64,000 nt of DNA from DATFVJ01 sp963851085. Its GTDB lineage: Bacteria > Actinomycetota > Actinomycetes > Streptosporangiales > Streptosporangiaceae. The notes beneath the pieces were generated by a model. The model searched no databases. It was not told the origin of the DNA and was given only the letters and a program-made list of their open reading frames with translations. The translations under genes and the position numbers were made by a program. Shown piece after piece: positions 34,710 to 43,526 of the stretch. How positions within the stretch are numbered: the first letter of the stretch is position 1; every line of letters begins with the position of its first letter. The stretch spans positions 265,847 to 329,846 of the forward strand of contig CAWKNX010000003.1 in the NCBI GenBank assembly GCA_963851085.1, in the 5' to 3' direction.

Positions 34710-35071
34710 CCCGTATACCCCGCGCTTTCTAGAGCCGACCGCTCCATATGGAGGCTAGTCCTGTGGGCGTCCTTCCGCCCAGGAGTGTATAGGTGGTCGG
34801 CTCAGTAAGGGTTTCCGTTCGGGCATTGTGGGTTGCGCGGCGGCAGGGTGTATCGCGACGGTAGCGTATGCGGCGCGGCCGGGGTGCGCGGCCGGCGTGC
34901 GCGGCCGGCGTGCGCGGCCGGCGTGCGGCCGGCCACGTAGCGCGGCGCGGCAGGGACCTGGCGGCGGCCGGATGATGCTGCCGTGCTGCGAAGAAGCCGG
35001 TTGAACGGGACAGGCCGCAGGTACGTGCTCTGAAGTATCCCCGGCACCACCCTGAACGGAGAACACACGCG
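34710..35071. other. Intergenic region with 13-bp tandem repeats
   Basis: About 360 bp between the divergent DUF397 and lipoprotein genes. It holds three exact copies of GTGCGCGGCCGGC at 34884-34922 plus a partial fourth to about 34933. Downstream of these lies GAACGGAGAACAC before the lipoprotein ATG (ribosome site GGAG). No protein-coding signal is convincing. Confidence 0.55.
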
Positions 35072-35596
35072 ATGCGTAATCGAGTATGGATCATCAGCGG
35101 GCTCGCCGCAGTGGCCTTCCTGGCCGCCGCGTGCGGAAGCTCGTCCACTGGTGCGGGAAGCGGAACGGCATCCAGCGCCCCCGCTTCGAGCTCGGCCTCG
35201 TCCGCGACGGCCCTGAAGACCGCGAAGATCGGTAGCGCGACCGTGCTCACCAATGCCAAGGGCTTCACCCTCTACTGGTTCGCCCCGGACACCTCGACCA
35301 AGTCGAACTGCAACGGCAGCTGCGCCAGCTTCTGGCCACCGGTGCAGGGTCCGGCGACCGCCGGCACTGGTGTCACCGGCACGCTCGGTACGATCACACG
35401 GGACGACGGCTCGACACAGGCCACCTACAACAGCCATCCCCTGTACACCTATGTCCAGGACACAGCCCCTGGTGAGGCCAAGGGTAACGACCTCAACGCG
35501 TCTGGCGGGGTATGGCATGAGGTCACCGTGTCCGGTTCGGCCGCTCCTTCGTCCAGCCCGTCATCCGGCGGCGGCGGCGGCGGGTACGGTTACTGA
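35072..35596 (+). CDS. Secreted-repeat (COG4315/PF03640) lipoprotein
   Basis: A 174-residue exported lipoprotein. The signal peptide ends at the lipobox LAAAC (Cys near residue 21), then comes a Ser/Ala/Gly linker. Two copies of the secreted-repeat motif follow: NAKGFTLYWFAPDTSTKS with CNGSCASFWPPV, and NSHPLYTYVQDTAPGE with NASGGVWHEV. A glycine-rich tail ends it. Family members are cell-surface proteins of unknown role, sometimes linked to redox or stress. It should be anchored on the outer face of the membrane. Confidence 0.88.
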   Translation: MRNRVWIISGLAAVAFLAAACGSSSTGAGSGTASSAPASSSASSATALKTAKIGSATVLTNAKGFTLYWFAPDTSTKSNCNGSCASFWPPVQGPATAGTGVTGTLGTITRDDGSTQATYNSHPLYTYVQDTAPGEAKGNDLNASGGVWHEVTVSGSAAPSSSPSSGGGGGGYGY

Positions 35597-36150
35597 CGCC
35601 GAGGCCAGCCTCGTCTGGCAGCGGCATTGACGCGTGGCTTTCCCGGGAGTGGCATTTCTTCCTCGACGGCCGGCCGGGCCCAGGAGTTCGCGCCCGGCCG
35701 GCCGCCGCGCCGTCGTGGACCCGTCGTCGTGCGCTGTTCGTGCGCCGTTGCGGGGGATGGACGGGTGCGGTCAGCTTGTACCGGGTGGAGGAAGCCCGAG
35801 CTGGCTGCGGATGATCTTCACGGCCTGCGACAGGCTTGTTGGCCGCCGAGAGCCGATGCTCATCACCACGCAACCGCGCCTGGGTGCGCGAGGTGGCCGC
35901 CTCGGACGTCAGGGCGGCGCGGGACTCGTTCAGCCGGAAAGGGGCACGGGCGATCCGCGACGGCGAGCAGGCCGATCGAGGCAAGCATGGGCGCGGCTTT
36001 TGGCCCGCCCGCTTTACGGCACCCGCGCATGGGCGCATCGTAGAGCCCGGCGTGGGACATAATCACCATCGGTGGCCAGGTAGCTCGTGCGGGCTGGGCA
36101 GCCAACCGCGCCGGCCTGGTCGGAACCATATGCGCCAGGGAGCCAGGACG
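35597..36150. other. Intergenic region without recognised genes
   Basis: About 550 bp between the lipoprotein and the MFS transporter. Several frames stay open because of high GC, but none shows a known domain or a good ribosome site. I see no tRNA, and no strong terminator beyond short GC-rich inverted repeats. Confidence 0.45.
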
Positions 36151-38265
36151 ATGGAAGATCGGCTGGGGGATCGCGCGCCACCGCCCGGCGCCACCGGTGG
36201 GCCACCGGACGCCACCGGCGGGACGCCAGGCGCCGCCAGTGGGCCACCGGGCGCCACCGGCGGGGAACCGGGCGCCACCGCCACCCAGCCGCGCACGGGC
36301 GTGCTCGTCGTCATCGGCGCGCTCATGCTGGCCATGCTCCTGGCCGCGCTCGATCAGACCATCGTGTCGACCGCGCTGCCGACGATCGTCAGCGACCTCG
36401 GCGGGCTGAACCACCTGTCCTGGGTCGTCACGGCCTACCTGCTGGCCGCCACGGTCGTAACGCCCTTGTGGGGCAAGCTCGGCGATCAGTATGGCCGCAA
36501 GAGCTTGTTCCAGGCAGCGATCGTGATCTTCCTCGTGGGCTCGGCCTTGTGCGGGCTATCGCGGAACATGGGCGAGCTGATCGGCTTCCGCGCCCTGCAG
36601 GGCCTGGGCGGCGGCGGGCTCCTGGTGCTCGCCCAGGCAATCGTCGGCGACGTGGTGCCGCCCCGCGAGCGCGGTAGGTACCAGGGCGCGTTCGGCGCTG
36701 TCTTCGGCGTCGCCAGCGTGGCGGGGCCACTGCTCGGCGGCTTCTTCGTGGACAGTATCGGCTGGCGCTGGGTCTTCTATATCAACCTGCCCATCGGCGT
36801 CGTCGCACTGGCCGTCATCGCGGTGGTGCTACGGACGCCGGTGACCAGGACGCCGCACAAGATCGACTATCTGGGCACGCTGCTCCTGGCGGCCTCGGCC
36901 ACCTGCATCATCCTGCTGACCTCCTGGGGAGGCACCACGTATCCGTGGGGATCCGGCGTGATCATCGGCCTTGGGATCGTTGCCGCCGCCGCCGCCGTGG
37001 CGTGGGCGCTGGCCGAGCGGCGCGCGCCCGAGCCGGTCCTGCCGCTGCGCCTGTTCGCCTCGCGGGTGTTCAGCGTCGCCTCAGCGGTTGGCTTCATCAC
37101 CGGCTTCGCGCTGTTCGGCGCGATCACGTTCATCCCGCTGTTCCTGCAGGTCGTGCACGGCGTCTCGCCCACCCTGTCGGGCGTCCACCTGCTGCCCATG
37201 GTGCTGGGCCTGCTCCTGACCTCGGTGGGGAGCGGTCAGCTCATCTCCAGGTACGGCAAGTACAAGGTCTTCCCCATCGTGGGCACGGCCCTCATGACGG
37301 TCGGCCTCTATCTGCTGTCCCGCATGAACGAGCACACCCCCACCCTCACCATGAGCCTGTTCTTTCTCGTACTCGGGCTCGGCCTCGGCATGGTCCTCCA
37401 GGTGCTCGTCATCGCGGTACAGAACTCGGTCAGCTACTCCGACTTGGGCGTGGCCACCTCGGGAGCGACCTTCTTCAGGTCGATCGGCGGGTCCTTCGGT
37501 GTCGCGATCTTCGGAGCGATCTTCTCGAACCGCCTGGCCAGCGAGCTGACCGCGGCCCTCGCCCAAGCTCATGTCCCGCCGGGATTCGACGTGGCCAAGC
37601 TGCACGCGAGCCCGGTGGGCGGCACCGCAAGCGGGCTGCCTGCGGCGCTTCACGTCCTCGTGGTGCACGCGTACGCGCTGTCGATCCACACGGTCTTCCT
37701 CGCGGCGGTCCCTATCGCGCTCGCCGCGTTCGTGCTCACCTGGTTCCTACCCGAGGTACCGCTGCGGGCGACGGCGGAGGCCACCGACTACGGCGAAGGG
37801 CTCGGGGGTACACCGACGGTGCGGTCTTCGGTCGGCGAGATCGAGCGTGTACTGAGCAAGCTTGCCGACGCCGACCTGCGCCGTCGCGGTTACGAGCGGC
37901 TGGCCCAGCTGACCGGGCTCGATCTTTCCGCCGGGAGCTGCTGGGTGCTGACCCGGCTGGCCAGGCAGGGCCCGGTGTCGGGGGAGGAGCTTGCGCGGCA
38001 GGCGCGTGTGCCGGTGGAACGCGGGCGTCCGTACGTGGACAAGCTGGTGGAGGCGGACCTGGTCGCGCGCCGCGACGGGCTGATCGAACTCACCGACCTT
38101 GGCCGCGGCGCCGCGGACCGGCTGACGGCGGCGCGCCGTGACGGACTCGCGCAGCTATGCGCGGGCTGGTCGCCTGAGCAGCACGCAGATCTGGCACAGA
38201 TGCTGAACCGCCTCGCGGCCGCCCTGCTCGGCGACGACGCCGACCGGCGCCTGCTGAGCAAGTAA
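36151..38265 (+). CDS. DHA2-family MFS drug exporter fused to a C-terminal MarR-like domain
   Basis: A ~704-residue protein. After an Ala/Thr/Gly/Pro repeat (GATGGPPDATGGTPGA) come 14 hydrophobic helices of the EmrB/QacA type. These include LAALDQTIVSTALPTIV (motif D1), GKLGDQYGRKSLF (motif A), RALQGLGGGGLLVLAQ (motif B) and GPLLGGFFVDSIGWRWVFYIN (motif C region). From about residue 560 the sequence becomes a winged-helix domain: CWVLTRLARQGPVSGEEL, ARVPVERGRPYVDKLVEA and LIELTDLGRGAADRL, as in MarR regulators. It would export toxic compounds by proton antiport, and the C-terminal domain might sense ligand or bind DNA from the membrane. ATG 36151 is assumed. Candidate self-resistance exporter for the adjacent biosynthetic locus. 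Confidence 0.87.
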   Translation: MEDRLGDRAPPPGATGGPPDATGGTPGAASGPPGATGGEPGATATQPRTGVLVVIGALMLAMLLAALDQTIVSTALPTIVSDLGGLNHLSWVVTAYLLAATVVTPLWGKLGDQYGRKSLFQAAIVIFLVGSALCGLSRNMGELIGFRALQGLGGGGLLVLAQAIVGDVVPPRERGRYQGAFGAVFGVASVAGPLLGGFFVDSIGWRWVFYINLPIGVVALAVIAVVLRTPVTRTPHKIDYLGTLLLAASATCIILLTSWGGTTYPWGSGVIIGLGIVAAAAAVAWALAERRAPEPVLPLRLFASRVFSVASAVGFITGFALFGAITFIPLFLQVVHGVSPTLSGVHLLPMVLGLLLTSVGSGQLISRYGKYKVFPIVGTALMTVGLYLLSRMNEHTPTLTMSLFFLVLGLGLGMVLQVLVIAVQNSVSYSDLGVATSGATFFRSIGGSFGVAIFGAIFSNRLASELTAALAQAHVPPGFDVAKLHASPVGGTASGLPAALHVLVVHAYALSIHTVFLAAVPIALAAFVLTWFLPEVPLRATAEATDYGEGLGGTPTVRSSVGEIERVLSKLADADLRRRGYERLAQLTGLDLSAGSCWVLTRLARQGPVSGEELARQARVPVERGRPYVDKLVEADLVARRDGLIELTDLGRGAADRLTAARRDGLAQLCAGWSPEQHADLAQMLNRLAAALLGDDADRRLLSK

Positions 38266-38275
38266 CACCGTCTTG

Positions 38276-38296
38276 CCCCGGGGGGCGACCCCGGGA
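38276..38296. terminator. C/G hairpin between convergent genes
   Basis: Stem CCCGGGG/CCCCGGG with a GGCGA loop, followed by ATCCCCGCAGG. It lies just after the MFS stop and before the lipid kinase stop, a suitable bidirectional terminator. It matches the core of the repeat unit amplified in hmaS. Confidence 0.6.
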
Positions 38297-38372
38297 TCCC
38301 CGCAGGCCGTGGCGGCCGCTCAGCCGGATCGGAATCAGGCTGTTCAGGGGTGGCAGATTGCCGGGCTGGCGG

Positions 38373-39395
38373 TCAGGCGGGAACGATCACGTTGAGCGCG
38401 GCCGGCATCACGCGGATGGTCAGCGGCGATCCGGCCGCGAGCAACTCGCCGTCCGCGCCGACCGGCAGGGGACGGTCCACGGTCAGTGTGACCATCGTGG
38501 CGCGGCCCGTGCTGACGCTGGGCAGGGTCACGTGCGTGCCGTCCTTGATCTTCATGAGCGCGCGGACGAACGTCATCTTCGGTCCGTGCCGCATCGCCAC
38601 GATGTCGAGCATGCCGTCGGTGTAGCTGGCACCGGGGGCGACCTTCATCCCGGCCCCGAAGTACGGGATGTTGGCGACCACGACCGCGTAGCCGCGGAAT
38701 TCGAGCCGGTCCTGGCGCCCATCGGCGCCCGTCGTCTCGACCAGGAACGTGGTGGGTTTCCAGCCGATCAGCGCCCTGAGCGCCGCGATGTTGTAGACCA
38801 GTGGCCCGCGGATGAAGCGGGTCCGGTTCGCGATCTCGCCCGCGACAGACGCGATGCCGACGTACACGCTGCCCGTGACGATGATGGGCGCCTGGTGTGT
38901 GCCAGCACCAGCGCCGGCACCAGCGCCGGCACCAGCGCCGGTCACCGCGATCAGGTCGACGGGCTGCCGCCGGCCGCCGAGGAGCAGGCGGGCCGCGGCC
39001 GCCGGATCGAAAGGTATCCGCATCGTGCGGGCGAAGTCGTTGCCGCGCCCGGCGGGAATGACGCCGAAGGCGCCGGCCGGTTCGGTCTGCGCGCCGTGCC
39101 CGGCGCTGGCCTGCCCGGCCACTGTCTGCGCGCGCCGCTGTGTTGACCCGGTTATCGCCTGGGCGAACGTGCCCGCGAGAGCACTGGTGAGGCCGTCTCC
39201 GCCGAACGCGACAACGGTGTCGCCGCGGCGGGCGGCCCCCGCCGCCAGCGTGCGAGCGTGCTCCATGCTCGTGCTCTCGGACACCGTGTAGTCAACTCCC
39301 GCGGCGTCGAGGACCGCGGCCACCTTTGGCAGGTAACTGGCGGGCCTGCCACCGCCGGCGGCCGGGTTCACCACAAGGGTGAGCGGAACGGTCAT
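38373..39395 (-). CDS. Diacylglycerol kinase-type lipid kinase
   Basis: A 340-residue soluble lipid kinase (DAGK catalytic domain). It begins MTVPLTLVVNPAAGGGR, then VVAFGGDGLTSALAG (ATP motif GGDGT with Leu for Thr) near residue 68 and GVIPAGRGNDFARTM near 112. The sphingosine/diacylglycerol-kinase C-terminal beta domain follows (LVYNIAALRALIGWKP, LPVGADGELL). A (Gly-Ala)6 run lies near 150. Phosphorylation of diacylglycerol or a related lipid at the membrane is expected. It is 31 bp downstream of the flavoprotein gene on the same strand, forming a lipid operon. Confidence 0.88.
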   Translation of the reverse strand: MTVPLTLVVNPAAGGGRPASYLPKVAAVLDAAGVDYTVSESTSMEHARTLAAGAARRGDTVVAFGGDGLTSALAGTFAQAITGSTQRRAQTVAGQASAGHGAQTEPAGAFGVIPAGRGNDFARTMRIPFDPAAAARLLLGGRRQPVDLIAVTGAGAGAGAGAGAGTHQAPIIVTGSVYVGIASVAGEIANRTRFIRGPLVYNIAALRALIGWKPTTFLVETTGADGRQDRLEFRGYAVVVANIPYFGAGMKVAPGASYTDGMLDIVAMRHGPKMTFVRALMKIKDGTHVTLPSVSTGRATMVTLTVDRPLPVGADGELLAAGSPLTIRVMPAALNVIVPA

Positions 39396-39426
39396 CGGCT
39401 GCCCTCTCAGCGTGTACCCGCACCGG

Positions 39427-41061
39427 TCAGCGTGGCGGGATGAGCTTGCCTGGATTGAGTACACCGCCGGGGTCGAGCGTGCCGGCGACCGCGCGCAGGA
39501 CGTCGAGGCCGAGGTCGCCAATCTCGGCGCGCATCCAGCCGCGGTGGTCGGTGCCAACCGCGTGGTGATGGGTGATTGTGCCACCAGTCGCGGCGATGGC
39601 GTCACCCGCTGCGGTCTTCGCGGCCGTCCACCCGGCGATGGGATCGGATCCCAGCGCGCAGACGATGGTGTAGTAGAGCGACGCCCCGGCGGGGTAGACA
39701 TGCGAGACATGGCACATGACCAGCGGTGGCGTGCCCGAGGAGGTGAGTGAACAGGTAAGCGCCGACCGCACGGCCGCGTCGAGCCGGTGCAAATTCGCCC
39801 ATGTGGTCGCCGTTTCGAGGGTTTCGGCCAGCACCCCGGCGTCGAGCAGCGCATCGCGCAGGTAGGGCGCGGTGAACCGGCCTTCACGCCAGGCGGCGAC
39901 CGGCGGCGGCCCGAGCGTGGTCCCGCCGCCGCCCGCGAGGATCGATGCCGCGGCCACGCGCTGCGCCTGCGCCGCGGCCCGCGCCCCCTCGTAGCTGGTG
40001 ACCATGAGGCAGCCAGGGATGGGCCGCCCGCTGCCGGTCAGCGCGAGCACAGATGTTTCTGCCTCGTCACTAAGCCGAACGACTGACGTGAGCTGACGGC
40101 CGTCCTGCGCGAGCGCCCGCAGCGCGGCGATACCACTATCGAAGCCTGCGAACGCCCATGCTTCGTCGATCACGGTCTCCGGCCGGAGCCTGACCCGGAC
40201 TGTGACCTCGGTGATGACGCCGAAGATGCCCTCGGAGCCAAGCAGAAGCTGGCGCAGATCCGGTCCCGCCGCCGACTGCGGTGCCCGGCCACCAGCGGTG
40301 AGGGTGCCGCGGGGGGTGGCTGCGGTGATCGCGAGGACCATGTCATCGAACCGTCCGTAGCCGGCGGAGGCCTGCCCAGCCGAACGGGTCGCGGCGAAGC
40401 CGCCGATGGTCGCGTGCTCGAAGCTCTGCGGCAGGTGCCCGACGGTAAGACCGTGCGCACCGAGCAGGCGTTCGGCCTGCGGCCCGCGCAGGCCGGCTTC
40501 GAGCGTGGCGGTCAGCGAGATGGTGTCGACCGCCACGAGACGGTTCATCCTGCGCAGGTCGAGCGCGACCACCGCGGTCAGGCCGCCGCGCAGCGGCTCG
40601 ACACCGCCGGTGACGCTCGTGCCACCGCCGAACGGCACCACCGCGACGCGGTGCCTGGTGGCTGCGCCGAGTACGGCGAGAACCTCATCGTGCGTCCGCG
40701 GCGTGATGACCGCGTCAGGGAAGGTCAGGCCCGTGCCCGCGCGCTGGCGGAGCAGGTCGCTGGTGCTGCGCCCCGCGCTGTGCCGCAGGCGGGTGGCGGC
40801 GTCGACATGGACCTGCGCCGCACCCACCGCGGATTCGAAGGCCTGCCTGGTGGCCGCGGTGAGCTGGGGAGGGCGGACACGGACGGCATCGGATCGCACA
40901 GGTGCCGGCTGGGCGGCACGGGTGCCGAAGGTCTGTTCGAGCAGGTCGCGTACGCGTCCGGGCAACGGCCGCGGCTCACCCCAGTGGGCCCAGGGCATGT
41001 CAGTCACCTGCCCGGCGGCGAGCTTCGCCGGGGCCCGGTGCTCTCGCGCTGTATCGCCCAT
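39427..41061 (-). CDS. FAD-binding oxidase, alkyl-DHAP synthase-like
   Basis: A 544-residue VAO-family flavoprotein. An N-terminal region (PWAHWGEPRPLPGRVRDL) resembles alkyldihydroxyacetonephosphate synthases. The FAD domain has AVVPFGGGTSVTGGVEPL, TATLEAGLRGPQAERLL, GHLPQSFEHATIGGFAATR and GSEGIFGVITEVTVRV. The cap domain ends with HHHAVGTDHRGWM and TLDPGGVLNPGKLIPP. In eukaryotes the enzyme makes the ether bond of ether lipids. Bacterial homologues next to glpD, a lipid kinase and a TetR regulator suggest a glycerolipid or ether-lipid function, but the reaction is not established. Divergent from the TetR gene. Confidence 0.84.
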   Translation of the reverse strand: MGDTAREHRAPAKLAAGQVTDMPWAHWGEPRPLPGRVRDLLEQTFGTRAAQPAPVRSDAVRVRPPQLTAATRQAFESAVGAAQVHVDAATRLRHSAGRSTSDLLRQRAGTGLTFPDAVITPRTHDEVLAVLGAATRHRVAVVPFGGGTSVTGGVEPLRGGLTAVVALDLRRMNRLVAVDTISLTATLEAGLRGPQAERLLGAHGLTVGHLPQSFEHATIGGFAATRSAGQASAGYGRFDDMVLAITAATPRGTLTAGGRAPQSAAGPDLRQLLLGSEGIFGVITEVTVRVRLRPETVIDEAWAFAGFDSGIAALRALAQDGRQLTSVVRLSDEAETSVLALTGSGRPIPGCLMVTSYEGARAAAQAQRVAAASILAGGGGTTLGPPPVAAWREGRFTAPYLRDALLDAGVLAETLETATTWANLHRLDAAVRSALTCSLTSSGTPPLVMCHVSHVYPAGASLYYTIVCALGSDPIAGWTAAKTAAGDAIAATGGTITHHHAVGTDHRGWMRAEIGDLGLDVLRAVAGTLDPGGVLNPGKLIPPR

Positions 41062-41070
41062 CGGTTTATA

Positions 41071-41097
41071 GTCTTACATATCATGTCAATCTGTAAT
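41071..41097. promoter_or_regulatory. AT-rich inverted-repeat operator candidate
   Basis: Between the divergent flavoprotein and TetR genes lies TTACAT-ATCATGTCAATC-TGTAA, with TTACA/TGTAA ends and an overlapping TGACATGATATGT. It is strikingly AT-rich for this genome and includes a TTGACA on the minus strand. It is the natural place for TetR autoregulation and control of the flavoprotein operon. Confidence 0.45.
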
Positions 41098-41162
41098 GCT
41101 CCGTGTTGCTCGCGGGGATGGGGCACGGATGCGGGTGACACGGCGGAGGAGGGGCCAGCAGC

Positions 41163-41819
41163 TTGAGCAGGGACCCGGGCCAGCCGGATAGCGGCGGTGT
41201 GGGCGGTCACGGCAGCGCCGCGGGCGATGCGGACGGCGCCGATGCCGCCGAGACGGCGATTCTGGACGCGGCGCGCGAGTGCGTGCTCGCGTTCGGGGTG
41301 CGCCGGACATCCCTGTCCGAAGTAGCCCGCAGAGCCCACGTGAGCCGCCCGACCGTGTACCGCCGCTGGCCAGACCGGACCGCGCTGGTCGCCGACCTGA
41401 TGACCAGGGAGTGGGCCAGGGTCTTCGGCGCGGCCGAGGTGCGAGAGACAGCAGGCCCGACCGTCCGCCAGCGGGCGGTCGCCCGGATCGTCGACGTCAC
41501 ACACACGCTGCGCGGGCACCCGCTGCTGCGCAAGATCGTGGACGTGGACCCGGAGCTCCTTCAGCCGTACATCTTCGACCGCTTCGGCACGAGTCAGCGA
41601 ATGGCGATCGCCTACCTTGCCGGATGGCTGCGCGGAGGACAGCAGCAGGGCTCGGTACGGACCGGCGATCCGGAGGCACTCGCCCGTGCGGTGCTGCTTG
41701 CTGTGCAGTCGTATGTACTGTCCGGGCGGCTCGCGAGGGACAAGCTCACCGAGCAGGAACTGGACGCCGAGCTCGCCATCATGCTCGATCGCTACCTGAG
41801 CCCGGGGCTGCCGCGGTGA
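41163..41819 (+). CDS. TetR/AcrR-family transcriptional regulator
   Basis: A 218-residue repressor. The N-terminal HTH is clear: AARECVLAFGVRRTSLSEV, ARRAHVSRPTVYRRW and PDRTALVADLM (about residues 40-85). The ligand domain follows, ending MLDRYLSPGLPR. The TTG start at 41163 is the furthest upstream in frame and has GGAGG about 12 nt before it; a later start is possible because the first 30 residues are Gly/Asp-rich. Its stop overlaps the GTG of glpD (GTGA). It probably controls the lipid cassette on both sides. Confidence 0.88.
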   Translation: MSRDPGQPDSGGVGGHGSAAGDADGADAAETAILDAARECVLAFGVRRTSLSEVARRAHVSRPTVYRRWPDRTALVADLMTREWARVFGAAEVRETAGPTVRQRAVARIVDVTHTLRGHPLLRKIVDVDPELLQPYIFDRFGTSQRMAIAYLAGWLRGGQQQGSVRTGDPEALARAVLLAVQSYVLSGRLARDKLTEQELDAELAIMLDRYLSPGLPR

Positions 41820-43390
41820 CCGGATCGTCGTCGCTGAACGCGGCGCGCAGGGCGCGGGAGCTCGCCGACCTCGCAGACCACGCCCGGGTCGACGTTCTCG
41901 TCGTCGGCGGCGGCATCACGGGCGCTGGAGCGGCACTCGACGCCGCCTCACGCGGGCTGTCCGTCGTGCTCGCAGAACGCCACGATCTGGCCTTCGGCAC
42001 GAGCAGGTGGAGCTCCAAGCTGGTGCACGGGGGGCTCCGTTATCTCGCCCGCGGCGACTTCGCGATCGCCTACGAGAGCGCGGTGGAACGTGGGCTGATC
42101 ATGACGACGCTCGCGCCGCACCTGAGCCGCGCGCTGCCGATGATGCTGCCCTGGCTGCCAGGCCAGAGCCGCCGTGCACGCGGGGTCATCATCGCCGGCC
42201 TGATGGCTGGCGACGTCCTGCGCCGTGCGGCCCGCACCACGCGGCACACCTTGCCCCGCGGCCGCAGCCTGACCAGGACCGAAGTGGCCGCCCTGGTGCC
42301 GTGCCTGCGCCGCGACGTGACCGGCGGCGTGCTCTCATGGGACGGCCAGCTCACCGACGACGCCCGTCTCGTTGTCGCGGTGGCCCGCACCGCGGCCGTG
42401 TCCGGCGCGCGCATCCTGACCAGGTGCGATGCCTCGGACGTGGCCGGTGACGGTGCGGTTCTCACCGACCGCCTGACCGGTCAGGCGGTCCGGGTGCGGG
42501 CGGCGGCCGTGATCAACGCGACCGGGGTCTGGGCGGGTGAGCTCGCGCCGGGTGTGGAACTGCGGCCGAGCCGCGGGACCCATCTCGTGCTGCCCGACGC
42601 GGTGCTGCGCGGGCTCGGGGCCGGACTGTTCATCCCGGTGCCCGGCGAGCGCGCGCGGTTCGTCTTCGCGCTGCCGGTGCCGGGGGAGCGGCGGGTCTAC
42701 GTCGGGATCACCGACGAGCCCGCGCAGGGCACGCCGCTGGACGAGCCGCAGCCCACGGAAGGGGAGATCACGTTCCTGCTCGGTGTGCTCGGCAGCGTGC
42801 TCGACGTCGGGATCCGCCGTGACCACGTCATCGGCGCCTTCACGGGCCTGCGCCCACTGCGCGCTGGGCGCGAGGGTGCGACCGCGGATCTGTCGCGGCG
42901 GCACGCCGTGCTCACCTCACCCGATGGCATCATCACGGTCGTCGGCGGCAAGCTCACGACCTACCGGCGGATGGCGCAGGACGCCGTCGACGCGGCACTG
43001 CGCAGCGCGCCGCTCGCCCGCTGCGCGGCCGGCCGCGCCGCCGGCCCGTGCCGGACACGGACGCTGCCGCTGGTCGGCGCGGCCGCCCCGCGTGAACTGT
43101 CCCGGGTGCGGGCGCCCCGGATGCTCGTGGCCCGCTACGGCACGGAAGCGCCTGGCGTGCTCGCGCTGGCCGGCGAGGATCCGTCCCTTGCCGATCCGAT
43201 CGCGGACGGGCTCCAGGTGACCGGCGGTGAGCTCGTTTTCGCGCTCAGGCATGAAGGTGCCCTGGACGAAGCCGACCTGCTTGACCGCCGGACGCGGATC
43301 GGCCTCGTGCCCGCGGACGCGCTGCGCGCGCGTCCGGCCGTTACCCGGATCCTGGCCGGTCAGCCCGGTCCCCGAACGCCCCTCGCCTGA
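41816..43390 (+). CDS. glpD: Glycerol-3-phosphate dehydrogenase (FAD)
   Basis: A 524-residue flavoenzyme that oxidises glycerol-3-phosphate to dihydroxyacetone phosphate at the membrane. It shows VLVVGGGITGAGAALDA (FAD), FGTSRWSSKLVHGGLRYL, AAVINATGVWAGEL, RPSRGTHLVLP and VVGGKLTTYRRMAQDAVD. GTG start overlaps the TetR stop, hence translational coupling. Its product is the substrate of DHAP acyltransferase/alkyl-DHAP synthase chemistry, which ties it to the flavoprotein and lipid kinase in the same cassette. Confidence 0.92.
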   Translation: MTGSSSLNAARRARELADLADHARVDVLVVGGGITGAGAALDAASRGLSVVLAERHDLAFGTSRWSSKLVHGGLRYLARGDFAIAYESAVERGLIMTTLAPHLSRALPMMLPWLPGQSRRARGVIIAGLMAGDVLRRAARTTRHTLPRGRSLTRTEVAALVPCLRRDVTGGVLSWDGQLTDDARLVVAVARTAAVSGARILTRCDASDVAGDGAVLTDRLTGQAVRVRAAAVINATGVWAGELAPGVELRPSRGTHLVLPDAVLRGLGAGLFIPVPGERARFVFALPVPGERRVYVGITDEPAQGTPLDEPQPTEGEITFLLGVLGSVLDVGIRRDHVIGAFTGLRPLRAGREGATADLSRRHAVLTSPDGIITVVGGKLTTYRRMAQDAVDAALRSAPLARCAAGRAAGPCRTRTLPLVGAAAPRELSRVRAPRMLVARYGTEAPGVLALAGEDPSLADPIADGLQVTGGELVFALRHEGALDEADLLDRRTRIGLVPADALRARPAVTRILAGQPGPRTPLA

Positions 43391-43526
43391 GCCAAGCGGC
43401 CGGCGTCGTGTCCTCGCGTACGCCAGGAACGTCTGACCCCTGCGGTCCACGACGGAATGTGATGAAACAAGACGAGAGGTGGTATTTCAAACCTAGAACA
43501 ATCAGCCTTCGTACTACGGTCACGCC

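Noticed and set aside
35836..36150. N-terminal extension of about 105 residues on the MFS transporter
   Set aside because: No ribosome site or hydrophobic/domain signal; the ATG at 36151 precedes the usual short N-terminus of DHA2 exporters.
41279..41815. Long upstream extension of GlpD
   Set aside because: It is the TetR gene read in another frame; the GTG at 41816 gives a normal-length GlpD.
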